Assembly: GCF_019703515.2 (NCBI RefSeq)
Contig: NC_059356.1
Location: forward strand, 26,589,197-26,653,196
Reading direction: 5' to 3'
Source of the DNA: Myxocyprinus asiaticus
Lineage: Eukaryota; Chordata; Actinopteri; Cypriniformes; Catostomidae
Length of the DNA stretch: 64,000 bases
Shown: piece after piece, positions 44,441 through 55,879 of the stretch
Layout: the number at the start of each line of letters is the position of its first letter
Numbering within the stretch: position 1 is the first letter of the stretch
Translations under genes and position numbers: made by a program
The notes under the pieces: model-generated
What the model was told of the DNA's origin: nothing
Databases searched by the model: none
Seen by the model: only the letters and a program-made list of their open reading frames with translations

Positions 44441-44639
44441 AGGAAAATACCACTATTGATCTGTGAGATATCCAACCCAGCATACAGGTACACCCTCCTT
44501 AAACCATAGACACACTCAAAACTACATTAAACGATTAAAAAAAGAAAACATAAACCCACATCGTGGGGTTCAAAAATCCTTTCAAGTCTATTCAAAATAT
44601 AAATTAAGAAATAAGAAAACAACATTAATAATGCTCTCA

Positions 44640-44910
44640 TTGCATCTGATAGTTCGGCAGCACTCACAAGCAGCACAGACAAGATCTACTATTTGAAATT
44701 CATAATTTAATATACAATCTACACAATAAGGGTCTGACGGTTTGCTTTGCTTGGGTTCCTGCTCATGTAGGAGTAGAAGGAAATGAGGTTGTTGACAAAC
44801 TAGCCAAGCAATCACTCAGATTGCAAACAGTAAACATGAACATTCCGCTGAGTAAAGCTGAGGGCAAAACAATTATAAAGAGTCAAGTGGGGGAAATATG
44901 GCTAAAGTAA
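44640..44910 (+). pseudogene. RNase H fragment, first copy
   Basis: The peptide ASDSSAALTSST with a stop soon after, then LTVCFAWVPAHVGVEGNEVV followed by DKLAKQS in the next frame, is the second half of a LINE RNase H, with the catalytic-type Asp residues in SDSS and VVDKLAK. It ends without the Cys-rich C-terminal part. Confidence 0.7.
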
Positions 44911-45349
44911 TGCCAATCAAACCAAAAGAAGAAGGTGAAGTAATGACGGCAGATTCTCAATCCGGAAAAGCCAGTAGCTACGTGAATCACAGTAATTTTA
45001 GCAAAATCACATTTAGTTAAACTGGACAGGATTCAAGCACAGGCATTAAGAACTTGCTGCGGAGTATATGCATCAACACCAGTTTCATCACTACAGGTAG
45101 TAGGTGAAATGCCTCTTTATATTAGAAGGCAGCAACTGATGGCAGTGTACTGGACAAACCTTAAAAGTCAGAATGCGTCACATCCAATGCTGAAGATATT
45201 AGAGACATTTTGGGAAAGGGGGATGAATAAGTATAATAGTTTTGGGTGGATAATTGAAGAGATGATAAATCAAATGGGTCTAAATGCATACAAGTATGTA
45301 CCAAGAGTGATACTGCCACCAATTCCTTGGTGGATTTTTCCGCTTCTTA

Positions 45350-46237
45350 TTGGAGGCCAGACAAAAAGAGGGTAAAGATGAACAGGAAGTAACAAGAGTA
45401 AAGGAGTATATTTGGCTAAAATACGGAAATAATATTCATATATTCATAGATGCTTCAAAAAATCCAAATGGAGGACAAGTAGGAGTTTCAGTTACTATTC
45501 CAGAATTAAAGATCTCAAAGAAGAAAAGAATAACTGATCAGGTATCAGTATATACAGGAGAATTGATGGCTATTCTGTTAGCAGTACAATGGATAAAAGA
45601 TTCAAAAATACAACATGCTCAACATTAGCAAGTCTTGATATACAACATTCAGAAAGTTAATATTGCACATTCTTCAAAACTTATACATCTTACAACAAAG
45701 TGGAATAGAGTTACAGTTCATGTGGGAGTTAAAGGAAATGAGGAAGTGGATAGATTAGCAAAGCAAGCTATGGAAGAAGAGGTGGTAAAATTTGAAATAT
45801 CACATTGTAGGTCAGAAATCAAATCAATAATAAAACAAAAGATGATACAGAAATGGCAACAGTATTGGAATAATTAAATTAAAGGAAGACATTTATATGC
45901 AATACAAGCAAAAGTTGGGAAGGGAAGAAATAGGAGGGAAGACAATATAATATCCAGACTAAGGCTGGGGCATACAGGTCTAAATAAAAAATTGCAGTTA
46001 ATATCCAAACATCCAATAGGAATGTGCGACTGGTGTGGACAGAATGAAACAGTAGACCATGTGATTATTCACTGTAGGAATTATGAAGAAGAAAGAGAAG
46101 TGCTATTGGAGGAAATCAGGAGGATAGGAGAACAAGGATTAACACTGAAGAATATATTAAATCCAGAAATAGTAAAGAATACAATTAATGCAATATTAAG
46201 GTTCCTGGAAAATATGGGTCTAATAAGTAGTATATAA
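45350..46237 (+). pseudogene. RNase H and Cys/His C-terminal domain, second copy
   Basis: 45350-45628 encodes HIFIDASKNPNGGQVGVSV and YTGELMAILLAVQWI, the first half of RNase H. After a stop, 45635-45877 gives VTVHVGVKGNEEVDRLAKQA. After another stop, 45992-46237 gives CDWCGQNETVDHVIIHCRNY, a CCHC-like end domain of I-type LINEs. Two stops break what would be one reading frame. Confidence 0.8.
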
Positions 46238-46624
46238 TGTATAAACGAATATAAGATTAAAAGGTGTGTTTTATATAATTAACAATTTAATGGTGTGCTT
46301 CTTCCTCCTTATCTGAACTGTGCGGAGCTGGGAGTAAAGCCAGAGGAGCTGAACACGCAGTGCTGGCTGAACTTTTGGATCTGATATAGTCAGGGAGGGA
46401 GGGGGGTAGAGTTGAGAAGATTTGAGTTTCTGATCCAAGCTATCAGCAGGTGACAGTAATGCACTAATTAGTGCAATCTGCCAATAAACAGAAGAAGAAG
46501 AATCACAGTAATTATTAAACCGCAAAAGGCTACTGTTTAAATAAATTAATATGTAGCCTGTATATGACTCATGCTAAAAAGTGAATTAGCGCTCTGCCTG
46601 CTGTCATTTTTTTATTTATTTATT

Positions 46625-46629
<5 letters not shown>

Positions 46630-46690
<61 letters not shown>
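46630..46690. repeat. (TA)n microsatellite
   Basis: About 60 bases of alternating TA directly precede the target duplication of the large hAT element at 46699. Confidence 0.95.
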
Positions 46691-46693
<3 letters not shown>

Positions 46694-47427
46694 CTTAGTA
46701 GGGTGACCAGATTCCTGATTGCGGAAAACAGGACAGCCCCCTCCCAGAAAAAATTTAATTTATGTATCCTTACCTTGGCGCAGATCAATGCGAAGTAGAT
46801 GGTGCATCCGCATCTGTAACTGTTGTGACCTTGTACTTTTCGCAATTGTATTTTTCTCAGTGTGTGCTCAGTGCATGGTTAAAAGTGGCTGTTTGCTTGA
46901 GTGCAAAGCCAATCCAAAGTATTGTGCAAGGATCACTGAAAATGTCTCTAAGGGTGTGTTCACACTTGTAGTTTGGTTCTCTTGGTCCGGACTAAAAAAG
47001 AAAATGATACATTTAGTCCTGGTTCGCTTAGCGTTCACACTGCCATTTTTAACACCGATCCTAAAGATACAAAACAAAAGGCATAAGGATAAGTTCACAA
47101 CCTGACTGGACAGCTTCTTTTTTTTTTTTTTTTAGAAAGCATTTCAATATTTATTGTTTGAAATTATTTCTATAAAATAATTTTTTTGTGATTAACATTT
47201 TTATTGATTTTTTCAAAGCAAACAAAACAAACAAATCATATATACAATAAATCAACATTAACTCCCACTACTACCCCTCCCCAATCAAGAACCCCACCCG
47301 ACCCCAAATGAACATCCCAGTGGTCTTACCTAAGTACACACTTAATAAGTCCACTCTGACCAGCAGAAAGGGGACTTATTAATACATATACATAATTTTG
47401 AGTTCAGCCAGATGCTCGAGGCAGCAT

Positions 47428-50254
47428 TCAGATAAATGTCTCTGGACACTTTTGTCCATACTGAGTGCAAATGCGAAATAATGGGGTGCAAATTAGCTTC
47501 CCGGTTAGTTTGATAGAAAGGCTTTGTAATGGCGAAGTAGGGGCAAGGACTTCTTGTTCAGTACGAAACCAGGGAGGGGCTCTCTCAGGTGGAAGCGACC
47601 AATGAGCCAAATGCCTGAGACTGAATGCATAATAATAAAACAAAATCTTGGGTAGGCCTAGCCCACCTTTGTCAATCGGCCTATGCAACTTACTGAAATG
47701 TAACCTGGGACGCTTTCCATTCCAAATGAAGGACTTCGCTATGCTATCAAATTGCTTAAAATAAGAGAGGGACATCTACAGGGAGAGACTGTAGCAGGTA
47801 ATTTAATTTTGGAATACAATTCATTTTAATAACATTAACCTTCCCAATCATCGATAAATGTAATGAAGCCCACCTGTCCACATCGTTCGAAAATCTTTTT
47901 ATTACAGGGTCAAAATTAACACTAACTAAATCAGACAAATTTGCTGGGAATAAAATACCCAAATATTTGATGCCCTGTTTGGGCCACTGGAAGGAGCCCA
48001 TCTGAAAAGCCATTAATGGGCAGTACGCTGTCAGAGCCAAAGCTTCGGATTTAGCCCAACTGACTTTGTATCCTGAGAATTTGGAAAATAAATTAATAAT
48101 TCTCTGGAGGCAAGGCATAGATCTAGTAGGGTCAGAGACAAATAATAAAATATCATCTGCATAAACCAGAAGCTTATGCGCCATACCTCCTGCAATTACC
48201 CCTGGAAAATCATCCTCCTTTCTTATCGCAGCTGCTAATGGTTCCAGGTCAAGACAGAACAATAATGGGGAAAGAGGGCAACCCTGCCGAGTGCCCCTAT
48301 TCAGAGTAAAATAATCTGAAATTAATCCATTTGTTTGTACCGCTGCTACAGGGTGTCTATAAAGTAACTTAATCCAGCCAATAAATGTACTCCCGAACCC
48401 ATATATTTCCAAAATATTAAAAAGATAATCCCATTCTACCATATCAAACGCCTTTTCGGCGTCAAGTGAGATGGCAGCAACCAGATTCACCACTGACCAC
48501 ATAATATTGATGAAACGCCTAATGTTATCAGAAGAGCTACGGCCCCGAATAAACCCCACCTGATCTATATGTATAAGAGATGTCATAACTTTACTTAATC
48601 GGTTAGCCAAAATTTTTGCCAAAATTTTTACATCTAGCTGGATCAGGGAAATTGGATGGTAACTTTTACACTCACTTGGATCTTTGTCCTTTTTAAGAAT
48701 CAGAATGATCCAGGCTTGTGTCATGGTTGGAGGAAGCTTTCCATTCTTTAATGATTCTGTATAAACTTCTAACAAAAGTGGAGCCAATTCTGTGGCATAA
48801 GATCTAAAAAATTCAGCAGCAAAACCATCTGGCCCCAGAGACTTGCCTGTAGGCAAGGCCTTGATTACCTCGTCAAGCTCCTCCAAGGTTATCTCAGAAT
48901 CAAGAGAATTTTTTTGCTCAGTCGTCAGTTTAGGAAGTTCTAATAGTTCCACAAAGTTTCTAATATCCTCATCAGTAGACGAAGACGTGGAACTATAAAG
49001 ATCAAGATAGAATTCTTTAAAGGCATTATTAATATCAATGGCCGAGGTAAATATGTCACCATCAGCAGATTTCACTGAGGGAATGGTAGAAAAAGACTCT
49101 CTTTTTATATATATCTAGCCAAAAGCTTCCCTGCTTTGTCCCCTGACTCAAAGTCTGACTGTCTTGCCCTGAATAGCCAAAACTCCACCTTCCGTGATAA
49201 AATAGTATTATATCTATATTTCAGTCGGGTCAATTCTCTGAGGCCATCAGATGACATTCTGCGCTTCAGCTCTGCCTCTGCACTTTTAATATTCCCTTCC
49301 AACTCCACGAGTTCTCGTGCTTTGGATTTTTTGGTGAATGAGGCATGCTGTATAATCCGATCCCTAAGAACCGCCTTTAGTGCCTCCCAAGCCATGCCTA
49401 CAGAGGATACTGATGACCAGTTGATCTCCATATAAACATTGATTTCAGTCTTTAACATTTGTTAGAAATAAGGATTTTGCAATTAAAGCGCCAACTATAT
49501 GATTTATTTTTCTCCGTATGTGGCAACACCTCTAAACTCACCAGGGTGTGATCTGAGACTAAAATGTTTCCAATTGAGCAATCAACAACAGATGAAATGA
49601 GGGACTTAGATATATATTTAAAAAAATCTATTCTAGAATAAATCTTATGGACTGATGAAAAAAAATTATAATCCCTACCAGATGGGTTCAAAAGTCTCCA
49701 GATTTTTACACATCCTGTGAAGTGTAACCGTTGCTCTAGGGGGCTTACACACTTTTGCTTTACTATAGTCAAGGACTGAGTCCATCAAAAGATTAATGTC
49801 TCCTCCCAATATTATATCATGAGGGGTGCCAGCGGCTTGCAACATCCCTTCAAGATCTATAAAAAAGCACTGATCATCAGTGTTAGGTGCGTAAATATTA
49901 GCCAAAATCAACCTTTGCCCCTGAATTTCTCCTAAAACAATAATGACTCTTCCTAATTTATCTTTAATCTGTTTGAGAAATTTGAATTGTAGATGCTTAT
50001 TTATCACTATAATGACCCCCTTACCCTTACTTGAGCCAGCACTAAAGAAAACAAGTCCACCCCATATCTTCCCAAATTTTTCAGCTTCTTGCGGGGAGAG
50101 ATGAGTTTCTTGAAGAAAGACTATATCATATTTCTTAATAAAAAAAAATTAATTATTTAAAAAAATAAATAACCTTCCTTCTTTTTATGGGGTGCCCCAG
50201 CCCATTCACATTCCATGTGGATAGAGACAATCCATTCATATTAACATTTGACAT
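47428..50254 (-). pseudogene. L1-type ORF2: endonuclease and reverse transcriptase, broken
   Basis: The start is the ATG at 50254. The APE-type endonuclease shows LSTWNVNGLG, FLQETHLS, GGDINLLMD, SRIDFF and SDHTLVSLEV. The largest intact piece, 49075-47756, encodes 439 residues of RT with PTGKSLGPDGF, GTRQGCPLSPLLF and the catalytic LVYADDILLF box intact. A shifted frame at 47775-47428 continues the C terminus. An A/T-rich insertion near 50130-50170, stops and several frame changes break it. At about 940 codons it is shorter than typical ORF2 proteins, so the C-terminal end has been lost. Confidence 0.85.
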
Positions 50255-50569
50255 TTTGATATAATAGAAAAAATAAACTGTGTGTCAAAAATAAGATTAA
50301 ACAGACCACATTCCCCATTAGTACAACAATAAATCCCTGAACTTCCCCCTGAACAAAAAAAACAGAAAAAAGAAAAACATGCGCATTAACCCCGTGCATG
50401 ACATCGGCAACCAACGTCAATCCCTCTAAACTCAAAAGGTCCATGTACACATACGAGAGCCCCCGCGACAACTTTGCCATCGGATTGCTCAAGTCCGGTG
50501 CTTCTGCACAAATTTTGTGAGGCAAAATTACATAACAGGAAATTCTAGATTCATTCACTGAAGTGTCTC

Positions 50570-51110
50570 AAAGGTGTGTTCCTCCACAAAATAAATTCCA
50601 GCTGATATAAAGCCGTTCAGTTTCCTCAGACAGACAAACAATTGTTCAGTGAGCTGGCTGTTATGAGTGCAGCAGATGACGAAATCATTCTAATGTCCCT
50701 TAAAAATATTCCACAAAAACAAACTCCAGCCAACAGGAGGCATAAGCACAATAAACGAACAGATTCATCCACAACACTGTCCCGAAGCAGTGTAATTCCA
50801 CAAAACAAACTCCAGCCGCTAGGCGGAACCAGCATGAAAAGATACAAAATAGACATCCCGGTTCCTCGGATGATCAAGTGTGTATTGAGCAAGTCAAATT
50901 CACTCTGAGGCTCTTACTCAGGACTTACTCAGTCCATCAACTTTATAAAGGACGTCCTTTATGTGAGCATGTAGATGTTTTGCGGTCATCCATAGTGACC
51001 ATTCTCAATCTGGCCAGGAACTTCAGTGTAAAAGCGATCTTCCGTCAATGCAAAAGTTTCTTGAAGGAGTCATGCCACAAAACAAACTCCAACCGCTAGG
51101 CGGAGCCAAC
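50570..51110. repeat. Imperfect repeats in the L1 inter-ORF spacer
   Basis: The word CCACAAAACAAACTCCAGC or a close variant recurs near 50579, 50711, 50798 and 51075. Two copies are followed by CGCTAGGCGGA. Spacing is irregular (about 90 to 280 bases), so these are decayed dispersed or tandem units. Confidence 0.6.
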
Positions 51111-52099
51111 GCAAAAAAGAAACAAAATTGGCGCCCAGCTTCCTTAGATAGTCGAGTCACTGAACAGCAAGTCAGTCCATTCACATAAGAAACGCCCAGT
51201 GGTTTTACTCGCCCATAGTTTCTATGTAGGCCAGTGCCTTTTTGGGGCATAAAAATACTTTGCTGCTGTCCTTTGGTGTCTATTCTCAGTTTGGCCGGAA
51301 ACATCAGTGCAAAAGCAATCTTCCATTGATGCAAGAGTTTCTTACATTCCTTGAACCGATCGCTTTCTCTCTTGTCGAATTTGCAAAGTCCGGGAACAAG
51401 AAAATATTGTGATTCTTCCAAGAAAGCTTTCCTTTGCTCCTCGCCTGGCACAACATGAGATCTTTATAGGATGATCTCAAAAATTTGCCCAGAATTGATT
51501 GGGGCCTGTCTCCCTCAGCAGATCTGCGAGCAGGGACTCTGTGAGCTCGCTCAATTTCCAGTTTATGGCCTGTTATGTCGAGCAGACTCGGGAAGAGCTC
51601 GTCTAGGAATTTCACCATATCCCTGCCCTCTTCATGCTCAGGAATTCCAACAATTTGTATGTTATTCCTTCGGTTCATATTTTCGAGATATTCCAGTTCC
51701 CCTTCTGTCAATCAATCGACGTTGTGTCGATGTAGTGACACTAGGGGTCGCCTTGGGAGCCCCAAACACTTCAGATCTTTGAGAAAAGGCCAATGAAAAT
51801 TGGCGAATGGAATTTGCATGCCACTCCCCCGGACATACGGGTATAAAAGGAGCTGGCTCTCAACCACTCATTCAGATTTTTTCTTCGGAGCCGAGCGGTT
51901 GTTAGCAAGCTATCTTCCACTACCGGTCCATTCACCTCCCAAGAAGTGTTTGCTGTTGGATATACAGTGCATTCCAGCGGCTTTTCTCTCCTTCTGCCCA
52001 GATCTGTGCAGATTATGCCCCTAGGCGCTTCGACTGCACTAAGAGAGTTTACATTTCTGCAAAGAGTATATTTTCTCTATTAGAGCAAACACATTGACG

Positions 52100-53208
52100 T
52101 GAACGTCTTTTTAAAGATGTGTCTTTTTCAAGATGCCTTTCCGTCTTTGTGTGATTCCTGGATGCGGTCACTATCTCTCCGCTTCCGATGGCCACGGGTG
52201 CTGCCTCACGTGTCTGAGGCAGCGTTCGTGGATGGTTCATGTTCTCATTGCGAGAATATGACCATGGCAACGTTGCGGTCGCGGCTTTCCTTCTTCTGGG
52301 GGAAAGCCACTCTTGCCGCCCCCCACAGAGGGCCTTCTACCTCCTGATACGAGGCCGGCCCGGCTGGTGCTGGAGGCGATTTGGGGGCATCAATGGGCAC
52401 TGCTCCGCCGGGTAAATCCCCACAGACCTCCCATTCCCCAGCACGCTTGTTTGCCCCTGGTGAGTTCCGAGGGGAGATCAGCTCGCCCCAGGGCCAGCTA
52501 AGTGTCCCTTTCGGAGCTCCGGAGCAGGATGAGTGCTTGATTGCTGCATCGGAGAGCGTACTGGTGATGTCAGATGCCAAGGACTCGACTGGGCTGCCAC
52601 CTTCGGGTCAGCCCACCCAGTCTGAGGCTGAGGGTGAGATGACCGCCATGCTTGCCTGGGCCGCCGCGTGTGTCGGGTTGGAGTGGAACCTTCCAATGCC
52701 ATGGCCCTCCTGCAAGTACACCAGGCCAAGGCACTAAAGGAACTGCACGTGTGTAGTCCTGATCCTGATGTGATGCAGGAGCTGCGCTTGGTGACCGACC
52801 TCGCCCACTGCGCGAGCACTCGGTCAGGCGATGTCCAACCTCGTGGTCCAGGAACGCCACCTGTGACTGAATCTGGTCGAGATGAGGGACGCGGGCAAAG
52901 TTCCCTTTCTCAACGCCCCCATCTCCCAGATCGGCATATTCGGTGACACCGTCAAGGACTTCGCCCAGCAGTTCTCGGTGGTGAGGAAGCAGACAGAGGC
53001 TATACAACACATCTTGTCCCGGCACAGCTCAAGATCCCGTATCCCGTCTGCTCGCCGAGGGCGTCCCCCTGCAGCGGCAAAAGCCCAGGCGGCTCCGCCT
53101 CAGCCCGAGCCCAGTTCTCGGCCCCAGCGTAGAGCCCCCCACAGAAAGATGACACCCCCCGCCTCACGGGCCGGCATGAGGACCCGGAAGGTTCCTAAGT
53201 GCCCCTGA
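52100..53208 (+). pseudogene. DIRS gag-like region, frameshifted
   Basis: Pieces in different frames match fish DIRS gag in order: a CSHCENM-type finger near 52240, LAWAAACVGLEW near 52650, LLQVHQAKALKELHV and MQELRLVTDLA near 52710-52800, and then IGIFGDTVKDFAQQFSVVRK followed by a basic, proline-rich tail ending at 53206. The frame changes several times. It probably encoded the element's structural protein. Confidence 0.65.
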
Positions 53209-53209
53209 G

Positions 53210-53587
53210 ATGGCCCTGTTGTTGCTGTGTCCGGTGCGTACTTTGCACATCTACTTCAATCGCATGCAGAGCTTTAGACACTCTGAGCAGCTCTTTGTCT
53301 GCTTTGGTGGACAGCATAAAGGGAATACTGTCTCCAAACAGAGGCTTGCCAACTGGATCGTGGATGCCATCGCTATGGCATACAAGGCCCAGGCCATGCC
53401 CGCCCCTTCTGGAATACGAGCACACTCCACAAGGAGTCTGGCATCCTCGTGGACACTGGCCCATGGCACCTCTCTAGCAGACATCTGCAGGGCAGCGGGC
53501 TGGGTGACACCCAATACCTTCGTGAGATTTTACAATCTCCGGGTTGAGCCAGTTTCGTCCCGTGTTCTGTCAGGTACGAACAGGTAA
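53210..53587 (+). pseudogene. DIRS tyrosine recombinase, C-terminal part
   Basis: This open frame of 125 codons carries LLCPVRTLHIYF, QLFVCFGG, SKQRLANWIVDAIAMAY, AHSTRSLASS and TFVRFYNL. The His-x-x-Arg pair in AHSTR and the Tyr in RFYNL are catalytic positions of tyrosine recombinases. The N-terminal part with the first catalytic Arg is missing because the coding sequence joins the gag end almost directly. In DIRS elements this enzyme inserts the circular DNA product. Confidence 0.8.
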
Positions 53588-55239
53588 GTTCAGGAATACG
53601 GACAGCTGGTCAGGTGTATTGCTTGCGTATAGCGCCTTTCCCCTCCAAAGAGGCGAAGATGTGCGCTTCTTTTCCCATGCAAGTTCACGAACCCGTGAAC
53701 CCTGGATGTCCTTCCTCCCTAGCCCTGTGGCTTGCGAATTCAGTGGAGGAATTCACAGCCAGAACCAGTATGTGTGCTAATATGCCTTTACTGAGGTAGG
53801 TGCTCCACATGTGCCGGTTACTCCAGTAACCCCCTGTGATGTATTTTCCGCATACGGTCTCCCTGTCGGCAGACCTGCATCTCCCTTCGATAGAGCCCTC
53901 TCTGTTCCGAACGCCGTGTTTTTAGAGCTCCTCCCCTTTCAGGCAGGACTTACCACCGTGCCTCTTCCATGTGCGGCTCTGAGCCCACATGACGTGCTTG
54001 CCACATGTTACCTCCCCCCCGGGCAGGATGTGGTCTCCGCGGGGTCTTTTCCCCCTGAAAGAATAGGATAGGAAAAGAACACCTTCCCCGGCACATATAT
54101 TGAGCGTTAAAATGGCCCCAGCCGAATAACTGAATACTCTGTGGAGAGAAAACATAGAGAGAAAAGGCCACGGCTGGCACTCCCATACTAGATACATCTC
54201 TTCCCCCCCTAGGGATGTGGGGAACTATACAACATTTTTTGGGGCATTGGGGGAGGCTACGTGCAGACCGGTGCACCTGCTACTATGCATGCAGCAGCTT
54301 GCTTGCACCTGCACCGGAAATCCACGTAACACGGTTCAGCTAGTTGTGGCATTTCATATAGGGACCTCTAGTGTCACTACATCGACACAACGTCGAATGA
54401 GTTACAGAAGGGGAACTTCTCAGTTTCTGTTGTAACCTCCGTTCCCTGATGGAGGGAATGAGACTTTGTGTCCCCCCTGCCACAACGCTGTACTACCCAC
54501 TGAAATGGCCGGACCCTGTCTCGGCTCCTCAGCACAAAACCTGAATGAGTGGTTGCGAGCCAGCTCCTTTTATACCCGTATGTCCGGGCGAGTGGCATGC
54601 AAATTCCACTCGCCAATTCTCATTGGCATTTTCTCAAAGATCTGAGGTGTTTGGGGCTCCCAAGGGCGACCCCTAGTGTCACTACATTGACACAACGTCT
54701 CGTTCCCTCCATCAGGGAACGGAAGTTACAACAGTAACCGAGACATTTTTCCAAAATGTGTTGCAATGCTATTTTGGATGCGGGCGGATTAGCGGATAAT
54801 TCCCTCTCCGATGATTCCAAATAATCGATTTGTTTTTCAACTTCTGTCACTCTTGTGACCAACTCAGAGTATTTTGTTTCCATCACCGTAATCGATAGAC
54901 ATATTACAGCGAGATCCTCCAAATCAGCGACAACCTTCGTCAGCATCAACGAGATGTTGGACAGTTGACGCTGAATTTCTTCTCCCGAAGTGCTTTCCAA
55001 ATCGAGTCCCCGGCTCTCAGGCCCATCAGAGGCCTCAGCTTGAACACGTAAGTGTCTTTTAATGTCTCCAGAGTCTGAGGATTTTGACTTCTTTGCCATG
55101 TTTACCTCAAAGAGCAAATATGTAACTGGGTGTATCGAATCTCACTGGATTATAACATGAAAATAATTTAAAAAATAGCAAAGTGCACAGAGCTAGTCGT
55201 TCACACGTCTGCTTCTCGCATGGTGTCATGTGACCTCAA

Positions 55240-55497
55240 TTGGACAGCTTTAATGACATATATTTTGCAACGGAACTTGCCGAACATCCAACAAAATGCT
55301 GGCTGCTGGGCGAAATGCGCTCGTTAGATTTATATATGTACATATGGTGGTATTTTTACCAGCTGAAAACAAACGAAGAGCTAATAAAATGTGTAGAGGA
55401 GTCAAAACAGCGCCAGGAATTCCTCCGCTGCACACACAAACGAAGATATGCTGCAAGGACGGCTGACGGAGTTTCCGATGCCTGTACTGAACTGTAA
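55240..55497 (+). other. Short open frame of unknown function in the second-level element
   Basis: This 85-codon frame contains NEELIKCVEESKQRQEFLRC followed by basic residues. It is not a protein I can name. It lies immediately next to the L1 insertion site, so it may be the start of a coding sequence interrupted by that LINE, or chance. Confidence 0.25.
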
Positions 55498-55879
55498 TGG
55501 GCAACATAGCTCCTATGATGAGAAGAACCAGGTATGCTTGAGGTCAGTATTAGGCAAATTACTTCCTATTATTGGTCCGTTTAGACATCTTTGGTCCATG
55601 CTGCGTTCATATATCAATCGAACCGCACCAGAGTTCGTTTGGAAGCGGACCGAGACCCACTATTCGGGTGGTCTCGGTCCACTTGTTTGGTGCGCACCAA
55701 GGTTCGGATGACAGTGTTCACACTTGTTCAAATGAACTGCACCAACAGAGCAATCGCACCAGAGTTTGTTTTAATCGAACCAAACTTGCCAAGTGGGAAC
55801 ACACCCTTAGAAACTTTGGGCATTTTTCTTGAGAAAGAAAGTATGCACGCAGACCATTGAAAATGTGTAGTATTCTTTC

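Larger units (their letters stand above)
44463..46510 (+). mobile_element. I-clade LINE fragments with RNase H, chimeric
   Basis: Plus-strand fragments run in the order RNase H (44640-44900), post-RT linker (44985-45370), RNase H again (45400-45870) and a Cys/His C-terminal segment (45880-46237). A 3' tail containing AGAAGAAGAAGAA lies at 46490-46502. LINEs with RNase H after the RT belong to the I group (I, Nimb). The double RNase H shows that two related copies are joined or a segment is duplicated. The RT itself is missing. Confidence 0.75.
51709..54745 (+). mobile_element. DIRS-type retrotransposon inside L1 ORF1
   Basis: Terminal inverted repeats of about 190 bases run from GACGTTGTGTCGATGTAGTG near 51718 inward, and from CACTACATTGACACAACGTC near 54677 inward on the other side. 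An internal region near 54395-54470 is complementary to the right extremity (CTGTTGTAACCTCCGTTCCC), the internal complementary region typical of DIRS elements. There is no target duplication. A decayed gag and a C-terminal tyrosine recombinase remain, while RT and RNase H are gone. At 3.0 kb it is about half the usual length. Confidence 0.85.
51100..55099 (-). pseudogene. L1-type ORF1, split by a DIRS element
   Basis: ORF1 starts with MAKKSKSSDSGD at 55099 and runs through a heptad-like region (METKYSELVTRVTEVEKQI) to about 54746. It resumes at 51708 with TEGELEYLENMNRRNNIQIV and AHRVPARR, the RNA-recognition-like part of L1 ORF1 proteins, and reaches FALMFPAKLRID after a frame change near 51430. 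The 3,037 base insertion falls between the coiled coil and the RRM-like domain. Confidence 0.8.
47117..55236 (-). mobile_element. L1/Tx1-type LINE, third level of the nest
   Basis: The element runs on the minus strand from about 55236 to a poly(A) tail seen as a T run at 47117-47133. Both flanks carry TGGACAGCTT (ending at 47115 and starting near 55240), a target-site duplication of 10 bases. Without the DIRS insertion it is about 5.1 kb. It has an ORF1, an inter-ORF spacer with repeats, and an ORF2 with endonuclease and RT, all with lesions. It opens with a 5' leader of about 140 bases before ORF1. Confidence 0.85.
46948..55810. mobile_element. Second-level DNA element inside the hAT
   Basis: CTAAGGGTGTGTTCACACTTG at the left is mirrored by CAAACTTGCCAAGTGGGAAC followed by ACACCCTTAG at the right. 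Its own sequence is about 46948-47116 plus 55237-55810, roughly 740 bases; the middle is the L1 insertion. No clear target duplication was identified, so the superfamily is open. Its right arm also repeats GAACCGCACCAGAGTTCG-like words. Confidence 0.55.

Noticed and set aside
49136..49435. 99-codon plus-strand open frame
   Set aside because: It is antisense to the L1 ORF2 region between endonuclease and RT.
52245..54276. Several minus-strand open frames of 80-151 codons within the DIRS element
   Set aside because: The GC-rich DIRS coding strand leaves long antisense frames; family resemblance is on the plus strand only.
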